DNA of 14,828 bases from Bacteroidota bacterium (GCA_030613125.1 JAUWMO010000048.1:1-14828), one strand, 5' to 3'. Counted from the first letter of the stretch, positions 1-7,013 are shown. Program-made: numbers and translations. Notes: generated by a model not told the origin, from the sequence alone.

Positions 1-232
1 GAATGATCGCTTTCCGTGTAAATTTCTGTTGAAACCAGGCATAAATTAAGATGGCAGGCAATCCAAATATCACTAATAGAATCAGGACGTCTAATATTGC
101 CGTGTTCAACTTATATTTATCTACCACGAAATTGATGGCCTCAATAAAAACCCAGGCACTGCCCAGGTAAACGGCCAGTGTCTGACCAATTTTTCTCTCT
201 TTAAATTTTTCGAACCAGGATGGATTTTTCAT
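1..232 (-). CDS. N-terminus of a membrane-associated protein (partial, runs off the left edge)
   Basis: Translating the minus strand from the ATG at 232 gives 77 open codons to the window edge, so this is the N-terminal part only. It begins MKNPSWFEKFKERKIGQTLA. A hydrophobic stretch around residues 18-30 (VYLGSAWVFIEAI) is followed by a second around 41-58 (ILDVLILLVIFGLPAILI), then AWFQQKFTRKA. Two short membrane segments after a basic FKERK-type leader resemble the N-termini of Bacteroidota proteins that carry TPR or signalling domains further on, but the part that would decide function is outside the window. No in-frame upstream start is possible, because a TGA lies shortly before the ATG in this frame. 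The ATG overlaps the stop of the upstream toxin stub as ATGA, so the gene may be translationally coupled to, or have been juxtaposed with, the decayed toxin-antitoxin module. Confidence 0.6.
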   Translation of the reverse strand, partial: MKNPSWFEKFKERKIGQTLAVYLGSAWVFIEAINFVVDKYKLNTAILDVLILLVIFGLPAILIYAWFQQKFTRKAII

Positions 233-294
233 TTGAGGATTTTGTCAATGGATTCAATTATTGAATCAAGACAATACTGATCTTTACTCAACAT
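229..294 (-). pseudogene. Truncated HEPN-type toxin stub (partner of the MNT antitoxin)
   Basis: An ATG at 294 lies inside the last codons of the nucleotidyltransferase gene (ATGTTGAGTAA overlap), which is the usual arrangement for the HEPN partner in HEPN/MNT toxin-antitoxin operons. The reading frame gives 21 residues, MLSKDQYCLDSIIESIDKIL plus K, then TGA. Its pattern (a short leader, then an amphipathic helix with I-x-x-x-I-x-K-I) looks like the first helix of DUF86/HEPN proteins. The RX4-6HXY catalytic motif expected later in the family is absent, because the frame stops and the next gene begins in the ATGA overlap. The overlap and stop are seen directly; the toxin-remnant assignment is inference from position and a short stretch of similarity. 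It could instead be a meaningless short frame. Confidence 0.45.
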
Positions 295-586
295 ATTGAG
301 TTTCTTTTAAAATGGATTTTTTATATCTAGGTTTAAGATATTTCTCCCTGGCAATATCCACATCAAGATTGAGCTTCTGTTGAATATATGCCTTAAGATC
401 TCTTTTCAAGTCATAGAGATTTTGAGTGTTATCCTTAAATTCAACTATTAAATCGATATCACTGGTTGAATTTTGTTCGTTTCTGGCATAAGATCCAAAA
501 AGTCCAATTTTTACAATATGAAATCTGTCCCTGAAATATTGTTTATTTTGGGATAAAAAGGTTAATATGTCATTTCTTGATATCAT
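284..586 (-). CDS. Minimal nucleotidyltransferase (MNT-type antitoxin, MntA-like)
   Basis: This 100-residue protein has the signature of the DNA polymerase beta-like minimal nucleotidyltransferases. GSYARNE begins at residue 31 and SDIDL spans 42-46, giving the paired acidic residues D43 and D45 that bind metal. A further acidic pair in LDVDIA (D75, D77) can supply the third carboxylate. The length is typical of the family. In HEPN/MNT modules the protein neutralises the HEPN RNase, in studied cases by nucleotidylating it. The normal partner would follow directly downstream, and here only a 21-codon stub overlapping the stop codon is visible. The antitoxin catalytic motif is intact, so this may be an orphan antitoxin or a protein acting on a HEPN partner elsewhere. 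A TATTTTTG sequence lies a few bases upstream of the ATG and resembles a Bacteroidota -7 box. Confidence 0.88.
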   Translation of the reverse strand: MISRNDILTFLSQNKQYFRDRFHIVKIGLFGSYARNEQNSTSDIDLIVEFKDNTQNLYDLKRDLKAYIQQKLNLDVDIAREKYLKPRYKKSILKETQYVE

Positions 587-742
587 TGTAAATCAAAAAT
601 ACAAAAATCAATCCACATTTTAGAAGTTTGGTCAATTTAGGCAGGCAATTTTATATAACGGTCGGATGGTAAATTTAGTTTAAATGTTGTTCATCGCCCC
701 AGTAGAGAGGGAATCAAAGCTGCCTTCCAAGAAGCTGGATAT

Positions 743-1537
743 TTATTTTTCCATTGCCTTACCTGTCATTGGAACAAACCTGACCGGGTACTGAACATTT
801 TGCTTCAAATTCCCCTTATGGTCTTTCTCAACGACTACAAGCACCTGAATTCTATCCACTTTCCCAAGGGGAATCACAATTCTTCCTCCAGGTTTTAATT
901 GCCTAATTAAGGGTGCAGGGATCTCCTCAGGGGCACAGGTAACAATTATTCCATCATAAGGAGCATGCTCATCCCAGCCTTCATATCCATCACCAATTTT
1001 CACCTTGATGGTATTGTATCCTAACTGACGGAACAGTTCAATTGCATTCAAACCCAGCTCCCTGACAATTTCAATACTAAAAATATATGGTGTAAGTTCA
1101 CTCAACACAGCAGCCTGATAACCACTGCCCGTACCTATTTCCAGGATCCTGTCTCCTGGTTTAATCTCAAGAAGCTCTGTCATATGGGCTACAATTAATG
1201 GCTGAGAGATTGTTTGACCCGCCCCAATCGGAAGCGGATAATTTCCATATGCCCTGTTCTGGTAAAAAGAGGGTACAAATTTGTGTCTGGGAACTGCTTT
1301 CATGGCATCTAAAACCTTTTTGTCGGTAACAGGATCATAACGTGATTTTTGAATATCCTTAAGAACCATTTGAACCCTTTCTTTTTTCCTTTCATTAAAT
1401 CTGGGTCGATCCCATTTAAGAGTATCAGATACTAATTCCTGTTCAAAGGAATATGTTGAAGCTGCTTTTTCATGCTTATCGGAAGAATAACAGGAAAAGC
1501 TCCAGCAAACAATAATTATGATCAGGATTTTAATCAT
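743..1537 (-). CDS. pcm: Exported protein-L-isoaspartate O-methyltransferase
   Basis: The 264-residue product repairs isoaspartyl residues by S-adenosylmethionine-dependent carboxyl methylation. Family motifs are clear: IGAGQTISQP at 104-113, the SAM-binding loop EIGTGSGYQAAVL at 133-145, YDGIIVTCAPEEIP around 194-207, LKPGGRIVIPLG at 214-225, and the C-terminal RFVPMTG at 253-259. The first residues form a hydrophobic stretch (KILIIIIVCWSFSC) ending in a cysteine at position 16. This looks like a lipoprotein signal peptide, followed by a linker of about 30 residues before the catalytic domain (typical cytosolic enzymes are about 210 residues). An envelope location is therefore inferred; the lipobox SFSC is weak but acceptable for Bacteroidota. 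The gene stands alone, with a 156-bp gap to the nucleotidyltransferase gene and a long repeat-bearing gap on its 5' side. Confidence 0.92.
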   Translation of the reverse strand: MIKILIIIIVCWSFSCYSSDKHEKAASTYSFEQELVSDTLKWDRPRFNERKKERVQMVLKDIQKSRYDPVTDKKVLDAMKAVPRHKFVPSFYQNRAYGNYPLPIGAGQTISQPLIVAHMTELLEIKPGDRILEIGTGSGYQAAVLSELTPYIFSIEIVRELGLNAIELFRQLGYNTIKVKIGDGYEGWDEHAPYDGIIVTCAPEEIPAPLIRQLKPGGRIVIPLGKVDRIQVLVVVEKDHKGNLKQNVQYPVRFVPMTGKAMEK

Positions 1538-1912
1538 TTTTTTGAATATTCAGATAAAGAATCCGGAAATAATATAAAAAGGTAATATAAGAAAAAAATA
1601 AGAAAAATACCAGGCAGTCTCACTAGCTTTTATTATTCGGGTAGGCCTAGCCTGATTAATTCTTAAACTTTTTTAATTGTTTTAAAATTAGCCGCTAATG
1701 CGCGAATAATAAAAAAAACAAATATCACAATTCGTTTATAATTAGCGCATTCGCGGCTTTTATGAATAATAGAGGCTAGGTCTACTTTCGTAAATTTAAA
1801 CAAAAAATTATAATTTTATTTTTATACTCTGAAAATTTATCCTGGAAAGTAACTCATAATAATCACAATGGTTGAATTATTTATTAAATTTAACAAACCA
1901 AACTTTTAAATT
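1538..1912. other. Intergenic region between divergent genes, with palindromic repeats
   Basis: This stretch of about 375 bp separates the starts of the divergent methyltransferase and small lipoprotein genes. It must hold promoters for both, but I could not place a convincing TTTG / TAnnTTTG pair. Its centre is taken up by nested inverted repeats, annotated separately. The remainder is very AT-rich with no open frame worth calling and no tRNA-like structure. Confidence 0.6.
1641..1785. repeat. Nested inverted-repeat element (interspersed palindrome or MITE-like)
   Basis: The outer arms are GTAGGCCTAGCCT (1641-1653) and AGGCTAGGTCTAC (1773-1785), which match as inverted repeats at 12 of 13 positions. 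Inside them lie AGCCGCTAATGCGCGAAT (1690-1707) and ATTAGCGCATTCGCGGCT (1741-1758), inverted repeats matching at 16 of 18 positions around a 33-base AT-rich loop. The two mismatches in the inner pair are symmetric, since GCTAAT/GCGAAT are swapped between the arms. Palindromes of this attagcgcattcgcggc type recur between genes in many environmental Bacteroidota genomes, as I recall them. No transposase is present, and it could form a cruciform or an RNA hairpin. It does not look like a standard intrinsic terminator, because both flanking genes point away from it. Confidence 0.7.
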
Positions 1913-2245
1913 ATGAACTTCCTTAATTTTAACCAGTTAATGAATAGAAAAACCAGTCTGATTTTTCTTTTTATCATCTTAATAGCGGGCTTTGCCGGTT
2001 GTGTAGCCGGTCCGAATGTATCAGTGGATATACCTTCTCCTGATGGTCAGGTAGCAGGGTTTATTTCCGGTCTGTGGCAGGGTTTCATAGCACCGGTAAC
2101 TTTTATAATCTCCTTATTCACTGAAAAGGTTAGCTTATATGAAGTGCATAACAGTGGTGGCTGGTACGATTTTGGCTTTGTACTGGGTGCCGGGATCCTT
2201 TTCGGTGGCAGCAGTCGTGCAACAAAAAGCAGAAAAATCCGGTAA
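1913..2245 (+). CDS. Small putative lipoprotein with two hydrophobic segments
   Basis: A 110-residue protein begins with a hydrophobic leader (residues 14-29) and a lipobox-like IAGFAGC with cysteine at position 30. A second hydrophobic segment lies at about 49-69 (GFISGLWQGFIAPVTFIISL), and a third, glycine-rich one at about 85-99 (YDFGFVLGAGILFGG). The tail is basic and rich in serine (SSRATKSRKIR). The motif run WQGFIAPVTFIISLF followed by VHNSGGWYDFGF resembles a widespread uncharacterised family of small membrane proteins, but I know no function for it. The start could instead be the ATG at 1943 (MNRKTSL), which would leave a more ordinary signal peptide. If the second and third segments are truly transmembrane, the cysteine may not be lipidated. 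The next gene is convergent, 43 bp away. Confidence 0.72.
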   Translation: MNFLNFNQLMNRKTSLIFLFIILIAGFAGCVAGPNVSVDIPSPDGQVAGFISGLWQGFIAPVTFIISLFTEKVSLYEVHNSGGWYDFGFVLGAGILFGGSSRATKSRKIR

Positions 2246-2288
2246 CAGATAACAAAAGGGGAAAATGAAGTCGAAAGAGCAGTAATAT

Positions 2289-3197
2289 CTATTTCACTGA
2301 CAAATGACTCTTTTCATAATCTTCAATCTTTTTCAGTACCATTGCTTCAGCATCATCATACATATCCCTGATAAAATCATCATGAAAATTATAAATTCTT
2401 TCTTCAAACTTCAGAGTTTCAAGGCGATCAAACAGCATTGATTTTGCCCTTTCAATATCCTTACCATAAATATGATAAGAGTCAGCCTGCCAGTTTAACC
2501 GTCCAAGTCTCACCTCTTTTCCGGTTCTCTTAGCTATTTCATCTGCAATAATCTCCCTGTTAAACTGAATGAAGCCAAACATATTCATAAAACTGGCTCC
2601 CCATGCATCGTTACTCCTGAAACGTATATTACAATTCAGCCACTGTACTCCCTCTTCATCTTCCAGTATTCTGTACCATAAGGATTGCAGACAAGGAGGA
2701 TCATAAACCATCAGATCATGATTAGGCATCCAGGTTATCATCTGTGCCTGTCTTGTGAACGGTTGCTCAACAAGTTTGTTAATCACAAATTCAATCTGGT
2801 TAACATGAAATCCTACCTCATGGCTGCTGGTTTTATCATCCATATCCTTCAGCTCTTTCCATGATCCATAGTTTATCAGCCTCCCGTGGTATGTGTATTC
2901 CCATCGTGTATCATCAGGATCATTCATGTTTTTTACCCAATGGTCTTTAAATCCTTTTAATTCCATTACATACTCCTTTAAATCCTCTATTCCTCCGGGA
3001 AATGCCTTATGGATCATCGGATCACTTTCAGGCTCTAATATACTGACATTCATAGTGCAGTCAAGACTTAGGGGATCAGCAGGTTTATCATACTGTGTTT
3101 TAAACCCTATACCTTCTCTATATAATCTAACCAGGGCTGTTTCATAAGCTTTCGCCAATGAGTTTTCTTGCACCGTAATTACAGGAATGTTTTTCAT
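2289..3197 (-). CDS. Divergent thymidylate synthase (ThyA family)
   Basis: The 302-residue product has the catalytic landmarks of thymidylate synthase, which methylates dUMP to dTMP using methylenetetrahydrofolate. These are the nucleophilic cysteine in DPPC (C169), the phosphate-binding arginine and nucleotide-binding RSND (R194, D197), an asparagine at 205 with the same 11-residue spacing from that arginine as in classical ThyA, and the HIY pair H242/Y244. An arginine in FTRQ (R149) fits the second phosphate-binding site. Differences from the E. coli type are notable. The residue after the catalytic cysteine is leucine instead of histidine, the G-x-P-F-N loop reads WGASFMN, and about 40 residues are added. 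It resembles the archaeal or atypical bacterial branch. A nucleotide hydroxymethylase of the same superfamily is an alternative. No dihydrofolate reductase gene lies next to it in this window. Confidence 0.8.
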   Translation of the reverse strand: MKNIPVITVQENSLAKAYETALVRLYREGIGFKTQYDKPADPLSLDCTMNVSILEPESDPMIHKAFPGGIEDLKEYVMELKGFKDHWVKNMNDPDDTRWEYTYHGRLINYGSWKELKDMDDKTSSHEVGFHVNQIEFVINKLVEQPFTRQAQMITWMPNHDLMVYDPPCLQSLWYRILEDEEGVQWLNCNIRFRSNDAWGASFMNMFGFIQFNREIIADEIAKRTGKEVRLGRLNWQADSYHIYGKDIERAKSMLFDRLETLKFEERIYNFHDDFIRDMYDDAEAMVLKKIEDYEKSHLSVK

Positions 3198-3286
3198 GTG
3201 TTTGAAATTTTTTATTAATTGGAAATTTTTCTAACTCAATTACATTTTATTGAACTTCTGCAGGAGTCAGGAGTTCATAAAAATAG

Positions 3287-3632
3287 TTATAAGCTTTTGT
3301 AAGTTAAAAAATATTGCCAAAGAATTATAAATAAAAGGTGAAAAGTTGCTCCACCACTAAGAATAAGACTTATCTCCCCGAAACATGGTGTCCCTTTCAA
3401 TTTTAATGCACACCCTATGATTACTGCACCCCAAATAATAGCACTTGCTCTAATATAGATTGCTATAGCATAGTGCAGAAGCATACCCTTTAACTTTCTT
3501 TTGATCCATAAGTGAAAAAACAGCATTTTGAACGATGAATAATATTATATAGCCATCTGTTGAAATTATATAAAAAATATTTTCCCAACTAAAATTAGTC
3601 TCCCTAATAGTTTTCTGATCAGTATTTTTCAA
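3287..3632 (-). pseudogene. Small membrane protein, probably frameshifted
   Basis: Two overlapping minus-strand frames both look membrane-like. The first starts at 3632 (MKNTDQKTIRETNFSWENIF), has a hydrophobic run IISTDGYIILFIVQNAVFSL, then loses that character and stops at 3450. The second opens after a TAA at 3545-3547. It encodes FHLWIKRKLKGMLLHYAIAI, continues with IIWGAVIIGCAL and LILSGGATFHLLFIILWQY, and ends at 3287. Joining them near 3530-3545 gives one protein of about 110 residues with about four hydrophobic segments, which is more sensible than two heavily overlapping genes. I recognise no family. The alternatives are a genuine 79-residue protein starting at 3526, or a sequencing or assembly indel. 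The 5' end lies only a few bases from the divergent sulfatase-like gene. Confidence 0.4.
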
Positions 3633-3684
3633 TAATTTTAGTCAGATTTTGAAACAATTTTATACCAGAGCAGATAATTTCCGG

Positions 3685-5637
3685 ATGTTGATAAAAATTA
3701 ATAATCAGATTTTTGGATCATTACACTTGCAGGAAGCCTGGGTGCTGATGAAAAGGATCCTCCTGGTAATGATTTTGTTATCAATAACAAGAATACTTTT
3801 TTTCCTGTTTAATATTGAGCATTTCAGCGATATTACCTTTTCGCGTTTTATGAGGATTTTACTGGGAGGTTTACAATTTGATATTTCAGCCTTTCTTTTT
3901 ATGAACTCACTCTATGTAATGCTTTATATTTTACCGTTTACATTCAGATATAACAGGGCTTACCAAAGTGTGTTAAAATACCTTTTTTTTGTTGTTAACG
4001 GGGTAGCCCTGGCCGCCAATATAATAGATTTATTCTATTTTGATTTTATTCTGAAGCGATCGACAGCTGATGTGTTTCATTGGGCTACAGAGGGAAATAT
4101 CCTTTTACTTTTCAAACAATTTTTCATTGACTATTTTATTGGAATACTTATCTGGCTTGGTTTGATCTTTCTTTTAGTGTTTTTTTATAATAAAATCAGA
4201 CTCAGAAAACCTGAGTCGCTTCGAAGATGGGTATATTATTCAACAGGGGTATTTTTTTTATTAATAACGATGTATCTGTCAGTAATTGGAATGCGCGGCA
4301 GTTTTGTTCATTCCTTCAGGCCAATTACCCTTGGGAATGCAGGCAAATATACTGAAAAGCCTCTTGAAATGTCTATAGTTCTGAACACACCTTTTGCTAT
4401 CATTCGAACTCTTGATAAGCAGCCCCTGTATGAAAAAAAATATTTCAGCAGTGAACAGCTTGAAAAAATTTATTCTCCAATAAAAGATCCGGACAACTCA
4501 GAACAATTCAGGAGACTCAATGTAGTGATATTTGTTTTGGAAAGCTTTGGCAAAGAATATATTGGAGCTTTAAACAAGGATCTGGAGGGAGGAAAGTATT
4601 CCGGCTATACTCCTTTTCTGGATTCACTAATAGGTGAAAGCAAAACATTTTCCCGCAGTTTTGCTAATGGCCGAAAATCAATTGATGCATTACCTTCGGT
4701 TGTTGCAAGCATTCCATCTTTGGTGCAACCATATGTGACATCGAAATATGCAGCTAACCGGATAACCGGCCTTGCAGCTTTACTTGGGGAAATGGGTTAT
4801 CAGACAGCCTTTTTCCATGGTGCTCCTAATGGAAGTATGGGATTTGAAGCTTTTATGAAAGTGGCAGGTTATAATAAATATTATGGAATGAATGAATATG
4901 GTAATTCAAAAGATTATGATGGAATTTGGGGTATTTGGGATGAAGAATTCTTCCAGTTCTTTGCAAAGGAACTTAATGGTTTTGAGGAGCCATTTCATGC
5001 TACAATATTTTCAATTTCATCTCATCATCCTTTCATTGTGCCGGAAAGGCACGAAGGAAAATTCAGAGAGGGGCCACTTGAAATACATATACCGGTTCAA
5101 TATTCTGATATGGCCTTAAAACGATTTTTTGAAAAAGCCTCCCGGATGCCCTGGTACGAAAACACTTTGTTTGTAATTACTGCCGATCATGCTAATCAAT
5201 CTAATTTTAATGTCTATAAAACAATTGTTGGAAATTTTTCAATTCCTATTATTTTTTTCAGACCCTCAGGAGATCCAAATCTGACAGGGATAGATACTAC
5301 CGTAGTTCAGCAAATCGATATAATGCCTACGATCCTTGGCTATCTGAATTATCCGGAAAATTATTTTGCATTTGGAAATGACATATTCGATAATGAAGCC
5401 CATCATTTTGTTGTTAGTTACACAAATAATACCTTTCATTTGATTTTGGGTGATTACATATTAATGTTTAGAGACGATAAAACTGTCGGATTGTATAATT
5501 ATTTTTCTGACAAATTATTAACCGAAGATATTACTGGAACTAATTTTGAAATTCAGAATGAAATGGAGATAATTATGAAAGCTTTTATTCAGCAATATAA
5601 TCATCGAATGATAGGAAACAAACTCTATAGTGAGTAA
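3685..5637 (+). CDS. LTA synthase-like sulfatase-superfamily membrane phosphotransferase
   Basis: About 650 residues with several N-terminal membrane segments (roughly residues 24-44, 58-88, 98-118, 146-168 and 187-205) and a C-terminal alkaline phosphatase/sulfatase-fold domain facing the periplasm. The LTA synthase/phosphoglycerol transferase pattern is seen in VIFVLESFGKEY (metal-binding E286), NGRKSIDALPSVVASIPSL with the presumed nucleophile S332 (the family usually has Thr), FFHGAPNGSMGF, SSHHPF, and ITADHAN (D501, H502). Such enzymes move phosphoglycerol or phosphoethanolamine onto glycans or lipids; in Gram-negative bacteria the acceptor is often an envelope glycan or lipid. The open frame extends upstream to a TTG at 3649, but the ATG at 3685 is preferred and the ATG at 3748, just before the first membrane helix, is also possible. 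The nitrilase gene follows closely in the same direction. Confidence 0.85.
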   Translation: MLIKINNQIFGSLHLQEAWVLMKRILLVMILLSITRILFFLFNIEHFSDITFSRFMRILLGGLQFDISAFLFMNSLYVMLYILPFTFRYNRAYQSVLKYLFFVVNGVALAANIIDLFYFDFILKRSTADVFHWATEGNILLLFKQFFIDYFIGILIWLGLIFLLVFFYNKIRLRKPESLRRWVYYSTGVFFLLITMYLSVIGMRGSFVHSFRPITLGNAGKYTEKPLEMSIVLNTPFAIIRTLDKQPLYEKKYFSSEQLEKIYSPIKDPDNSEQFRRLNVVIFVLESFGKEYIGALNKDLEGGKYSGYTPFLDSLIGESKTFSRSFANGRKSIDALPSVVASIPSLVQPYVTSKYAANRITGLAALLGEMGYQTAFFHGAPNGSMGFEAFMKVAGYNKYYGMNEYGNSKDYDGIWGIWDEEFFQFFAKELNGFEEPFHATIFSISSHHPFIVPERHEGKFREGPLEIHIPVQYSDMALKRFFEKASRMPWYENTLFVITADHANQSNFNVYKTIVGNFSIPIIFFRPSGDPNLTGIDTTVVQQIDIMPTILGYLNYPENYFAFGNDIFDNEAHHFVVSYTNNTFHLILGDYILMFRDDKTVGLYNYFSDKLLTEDITGTNFEIQNEMEIIMKAFIQQYNHRMIGNKLYSE

Positions 5638-5711
5638 AGTTGGTAAATCTGCTGGCAATTTTTTATCGAAATTTCTTTATTAATCTGAATCCTGTATCTG
5701 ATAAATTTCAA

Positions 5712-6689
5712 ATGAAATCTATTATGAATACAAGAATTAGACTATTGGCAATCATCGTTTTATTAAATTTTTCCTTTATTAATAAAATAAATGCCCAAAA
5801 GAATGAAACCATGTCGGAAATGGGTAAGATTAGAATTGCATCCTGCCAATTTCCTGTTTCACCAGATATATTAAGTAATTTACAATGGATAGAAAAACAA
5901 ATGATTGAGGCCAAATTAAAAAAGGCAGATATTGTCCATTTCCCTGAGTGTGCATTATCGGGGTACCCAGGTGTTGATATGAAGTCACTTGATAATTTTG
6001 ACTGGACCTGCCTGCTTCAATCAACTGATTCCATTATGCAGTTAGCAAAAGATCTGGGAATATGGGTAATTCTTGGATCTATTCATCCTTTGAGTAAAGA
6101 TAACAAACCTCACAATAGTTTATATGTAATTAATTCAGAAGGAAAAATAATTGACAGATACGATAAGCGTTTTTGTACTGGCGGCGATTTAAAGTATTTT
6201 TCACCTGGAGATCATTTTGTAATATTTGACATCAATGGTGTAAAATGCGGGTTACTTATTTGTTATGATATCAGATTTCCAGAGCTTTATCGAGAGTATA
6301 GTAAATTGGGAACTAATCTGATTTTCCAATCATTTTACAATGCCCGGCAAAAGAAAGGGAGCATCCACCCTATAATTATGCATATTACTGCGCAAGCCAG
6401 GGCTGCTACGAATTACTTTTATATGTCATTAACAAATTCTTCAGCTCCTGAGAGCTGGCCTTGTTATTTTATTACACCGGACGGACTTGTCCAAAATAAA
6501 TCAGAACCGAATACGCCTGGTGTTTTATTTTCTGAAATTAATATTAACCGGCAATTTTATGATGCGAGCGGGAATAAATTCAGAAAAGAAGCCATCAATG
6601 GAAAATTAAATAGTGGTGAAGTTATTAATGACCCTCTTTCTGATAATAGAACCGACATAATATACAAAAATTTGTTAAAAAATCATTAA
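5712..6689 (+). CDS. Secreted nitrilase-superfamily carbon-nitrogen hydrolase
   Basis: The catalytic Glu-Lys-Cys triad of the nitrilase/amidase superfamily is complete: E79 in FPECALSGYPG, K152 in DRYDKRF, and C184 in GLLICYDIRFPELYRE. Members hydrolyse nitriles, amides or carbamoyl groups; the substrate here is unknown. Unusually for this normally cytosolic family, the protein opens with a Sec signal peptide, MNTRIRLLAIIVLLNFSF through NKINAQ, whose end is a typical Bacteroidota cleavage site. The enzyme proper begins at KIRIASCQFP. The open frame continues upstream to a TTG at 5640, but the ATGs at 5712 or 5724 fit the signal peptide better; an ATG at 5811 would make it cytosolic. It follows the LTA synthase-like gene by about 75 bp and is probably cotranscribed, suggesting an envelope-related amidase role. 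Confidence 0.85.
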   Translation: MKSIMNTRIRLLAIIVLLNFSFINKINAQKNETMSEMGKIRIASCQFPVSPDILSNLQWIEKQMIEAKLKKADIVHFPECALSGYPGVDMKSLDNFDWTCLLQSTDSIMQLAKDLGIWVILGSIHPLSKDNKPHNSLYVINSEGKIIDRYDKRFCTGGDLKYFSPGDHFVIFDINGVKCGLLICYDIRFPELYREYSKLGTNLIFQSFYNARQKKGSIHPIIMHITAQARAATNYFYMSLTNSSAPESWPCYFITPDGLVQNKSEPNTPGVLFSEININRQFYDASGNKFRKEAINGKLNSGEVINDPLSDNRTDIIYKNLLKNH

Positions 6690-6836
6690 TACTCTTTGTT
6701 TCATTGTAAACTCCTTTTTAAGAGACTGTTTAAATTTTATCCTTTTATTTTTTGCGATTATATAATAACCTCAGTTCGACGTAAGAATACAAACATAACA
6801 TTCTAAATAACAAAACGATGGTTATTTATTGTAATT

Positions 6837-6876
6837 CTCCGAAGGAGTCTCCATAGGAGTCCTTTGGACCTTTGGA
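6837..6876. repeat. Tandem array of miniature palindromes
   Basis: Four abutting units, each a tiny inverted repeat: CTCCGAAGGAGT (6837-6848), CTCCATAGGAGT (6849-6860), CCTTTGGA (6861-6868) and CCTTTGGA (6869-6876). Each consists of a 3-4 bp arm, a 2-3 base centre and the complementary arm. Such strings of CTCC-nnn-GGAG units look like an expandable intergenic repeat, not regulatory DNA of either neighbour, since both neighbours end here. Confidence 0.65.
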
Positions 6877-6922
6877 CACTGGTCATATTTACCTGCCGGA
6901 ACGAAGTGAACTAATGACACGA

Positions 6923-6938
6923 TCCGCCGGCCGGCGGA
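6923..6938. repeat. 16-bp perfect GC-only-core palindrome
   Basis: TCCGCCGGCCGGCGGA is a perfect 16-bp palindrome in an otherwise AT-rich neighbourhood. It is followed by GC-rich sequence CCCGCCTACGCAAGCTACGG and tandem GGAC (6961-6968). It probably forms one composite intergenic repeat with the mini-palindromes just upstream. Confidence 0.65.
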
Positions 6939-7013
6939 GAGTCCCGCCTACGCAAGCTACGGACGGACAAGCAGCGAAGCTGAAGAAGGATGAACCCAGA
7001 CATATAAAACTTA

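Larger units (their letters stand above)
6690..7013. other. Intergenic region between convergent genes
   Basis: About 320 bp between the nitrilase and CBM9-like stop codons. The first 145 bp are AT-rich and featureless. The rest changes abruptly to GC-rich sequence with small palindromes, annotated separately. An open frame that crosses it (6872-7093) has no protein-like character and overlaps the end of the CBM9-like gene antisense. I see no clear hairpin with a T-run that would serve as a terminator. Confidence 0.6.

Noticed and set aside
587..742. Possible gene or gene remnant between the MNT and PCMT genes
   Set aside because: No frame with protein-like character; the only open stretch continues as a shadow of the PCMT gene.
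1641..1785. Bidirectional terminator or CRISPR fragment
   Set aside because: The neighbouring genes diverge from this region, there is no T-run after a compact hairpin, and the repeats are inverted pairs instead of regularly spaced direct repeats.
2893..3147. Plus-strand open frame of 84 codons
   Set aside because: Shadow of the thymidylate synthase gene on the opposite strand.
3649..3684. TTG start for the LTA synthase-like gene
   Set aside because: Adds 12 residues without membrane or domain character; ATG codons at 3685 and 3748 fit the family better.
5640..5711. TTG start for the nitrilase gene
   Set aside because: It would bury the signal peptide behind 24 residues; the ATGs at 5712 or 5724 place it at the N-terminus.
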